Shown here: positions 6,899-8,151 of the stretch, piece after piece
Layout: every line of letters starts with the position of its first letter
How positions within the stretch are numbered: the stretch's first letter is position 1
Source: Betaproteobacteria bacterium
Lineage (GTDB): Bacteria; Pseudomonadota; Gammaproteobacteria; Burkholderiales; SG8-39
Length of the DNA: 8,151 nucleotides
Assembly: GCA_005882235.1 (NCBI GenBank)
Contig: VBCT01000039.1
Span: forward strand, 1-8,151
Reading direction: 5' to 3'
Notes under the pieces: model-generated
The model's database searches: none
The model's input: only the letters and a program-made list of their open reading frames with translations
Told to the model about the DNA's origin: nothing
Program-made: the position numbers and the translations under genes

Positions 6899-7886
6899 GA
6901 ATTCGTCCCAGTATGAGCTCCGCGAGGGCAGGGTCGAGTTCGGCCTCGACGCGCACCGCGATCAGGTCGCGCCGGCCGAAGTGGCGGCATTTTACCGCAT
7001 CCTTTTCGGTCATCAGCACGAAATCGCAATCGGCGAACTCGAGGTCTGCAGCCCGAAACGCGTGGTGATCCGGAAAAGGATGAGCCGAGAACGCGAGCCC
7101 CATGCGCGAAAGCCCCGCGAAAAACCGCTTGGGATTGCCGATTCCGGCGACCGCGTGCAGCTTCTTTCCGGAAAGCTCCGACTGCGCTAAAGGTGCGCCA
7201 TGCGCATCGACTCGGAACAGACCCGCGGGCGCGAGTCGCATGCGAAATGCGCCGGGCCTTGCGTCCGCGCCGTTCACCACCGTCGCATCGACACGCCGAC
7301 CCGCGGGCTCACGCAAAGGACCGGCCGGAAGGAGCAAGCCGTTCCCAAGACCGCGCTCATCCTCGACCGCGATCTCGAAATCTCGCTGCAAGCGGTAATG
7401 CTGCAATCCATCGTCGCAGAGAATCACGTCGCAGCGAGCGTGGGCTGCGAGCAGCGCGCGGGCGGCGGCGGCGCGATCTGCGCCGATCCACACCGGACAC
7501 CCCGAACGCTCGGCAAGCAGCAAAGCCTCGTCGCCGACATGCGCGGCATCGTCACGCTCGCTCACCGCGCGGGGTCCGGCGTCGGCCCCGCCGTGCCCCC
7601 GGCTGAGAATTCCAGGGTGTAGCCCCTTCGCGCGCAAGGCTTCGACGAGCGCAAGGATCAGCGGGGTTTTCCCTGTGCCCCCGACGGTCAGGTTTCCGAC
7701 GATGACCACCGGAATGTGAAGTCGCACCGAGGGCAGCGCGCCTACGCGAAAGAGCAGACGACGCAGGGCTACCAGCAGACGAAAGACAAGGCTTAAGGGA
7801 AACAGCAACACCGACACCGGGCTCAGCCGGTACCAGTGACGCGCGGCAAAGCGAGCGGCAAGAAGAGTGGGCCGGGCGGCCTCCAT
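6879..7886 (-). CDS. lpxK: Tetraacyldisaccharide 4'-kinase (lipid A kinase)
   Basis: LpxK uses ATP to phosphorylate the 4' position of the lipid A disaccharide precursor at the cytoplasmic face of the inner membrane. The 335 residues are the usual length. A hydrophobic N-terminal anchor lies at roughly residues 22-48. A P-loop GNLTVGGTGKTP (64-75) follows, then SRGHGG (95-100; many relatives have Tyr for the His), DDGLQHYRLQRD (158-169), LLPAGPLREP (185-194), FPDHHAF (271-277) and TEKDAVKC (293-300). The ATG at 7886 is 14 bases after the exbD stop, with AGGG about 5 bases upstream. It is followed by the overlapping Trm112-like gene and kdsB, so two steps of lipopolysaccharide assembly are produced together. 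Confidence 0.97.
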   Translation of the reverse strand: MEAARPTLLAARFAARHWYRLSPVSVLLFPLSLVFRLLVALRRLLFRVGALPSVRLHIPVVIVGNLTVGGTGKTPLILALVEALRAKGLHPGILSRGHGGADAGPRAVSERDDAAHVGDEALLLAERSGCPVWIGADRAAAARALLAAHARCDVILCDDGLQHYRLQRDFEIAVEDERGLGNGLLLPAGPLREPAGRRVDATVVNGADARPGAFRMRLAPAGLFRVDAHGAPLAQSELSGKKLHAVAGIGNPKRFFAGLSRMGLAFSAHPFPDHHAFRAADLEFADCDFVLMTEKDAVKCRHFGRRDLIAVRVEAELDPALAELILGRIHGLATA

Positions 7887-7900
7887 ACGCGCCCTGCGCG

Positions 7901-8151
7901 CTACTTCGTCGATTGCTCGACCGCAAACACCACCTGGCCAAAGCCCGCCTGCCGCGCGGCGTCCATGACGCGAATCACCGACTGGTAGTTGGCATTGTTG
8001 TCTGCGTTGACGACCACGATCGCCTCCTTCATGCCGGCGCCAGCGCGACGGAGCTCTTCGGCGAGGGTCGCGACGTTCCGGAACTGGAGCGGTTTTCGCT
8101 GCAGCAGGTATTGCCCGTTGGCGCTGATCACCACGTTGATCTCGTTGGATC
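7901..8151 (-). CDS. exbD: Biopolymer transport protein ExbD, C-terminal part
   Basis: ExbD is the inner-membrane partner of ExbB and TonB; it uses the proton gradient to energise outer-membrane transport. Only the last 82 or so codons are inside the window; the N-terminal membrane helix lies beyond the right edge. The visible part is the periplasmic domain, with NEINVVISANGQYLL, the EAIVVVNADNNANYQSVIRV core and the ending GFGQVVFAVEQSTK, all typical of ExbD/TolR. The reading frame continues to the last base, so a GTG inside it at 8134 is not a real start. TolR is a relative, but the position directly before lpxK favours ExbD. exbB is expected just outside. Confidence 0.92.
   Translation of the reverse strand, partial: SNEINVVISANGQYLLQRKPLQFRNVATLAEELRRAGAGMKEAIVVVNADNNANYQSVIRVMDAARQAGFGQVVFAVEQSTK

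Noticed and set aside
5805..7190. A 461-codon plus-strand open frame opposite adk, kdsB, the Trm112-like gene and lpxK
   Set aside because: It spans four well supported minus-strand genes, has low-complexity Arg-rich sequence and no family signature.
8147..8151. GGATC at the right end as a possible library cloning junction
   Set aside because: Five bases are too little evidence; exbD simply runs off the window.

Overview
The window looks like a chromosomal segment of a GC-rich Gram-negative proteobacterium, most likely a betaproteobacterium. The clue is the gene order exbD - lpxK - Trm112-like - kdsB - adk, a lipid A/Kdo arrangement I associate with that class (recalled, not searched). All seven genes are on the minus strand, so transcription runs from high to low coordinates. 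Coding density is very high, and no gap between genes exceeds about 82 bases.

Right part (8151 to 5203): the 3' end of exbD (energy transduction, cut by the window edge), lpxK (lipid A 4'-kinase), a 61-residue Trm112/YcaR-like protein overlapping lpxK by 20 bases, kdsB (CMP-Kdo synthetase) and adk (adenylate kinase). The short spacings and the overlap suggest one operon for envelope lipopolysaccharide synthesis plus nucleotide balance.

Middle part (5189 to 1772): pfp (pyrophosphate-dependent 6-phosphofructokinase) starts 13 bases after adk. hppA (membrane proton-pumping pyrophosphatase) follows, preceded by its own sigma70-like promoter that overlaps the end of pfp. Together they form a pyrophosphate-economy module: KdsB releases PPi, PFP uses or makes it, and HppA converts it to a proton gradient.

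Left part (1726 to 1): a gene for subunit B of DNA topoisomerase VI, an enzyme best known from archaea and plants and patchy in bacteria. It has intact ATPase motifs of euryarchaeal flavour and a lysine-rich N-terminal tail. Its frame is broken near 805-808 by what looks like a 5-base deletion between two CCCC runs. The partner subunit A gene would be expected just beyond the left edge. The frameshift, which is either a real lesion or a sequence error, and the topoisomerase VI itself are the most notable items. I see no RNA genes, insertion sequences, CRISPR arrays or phage genes.
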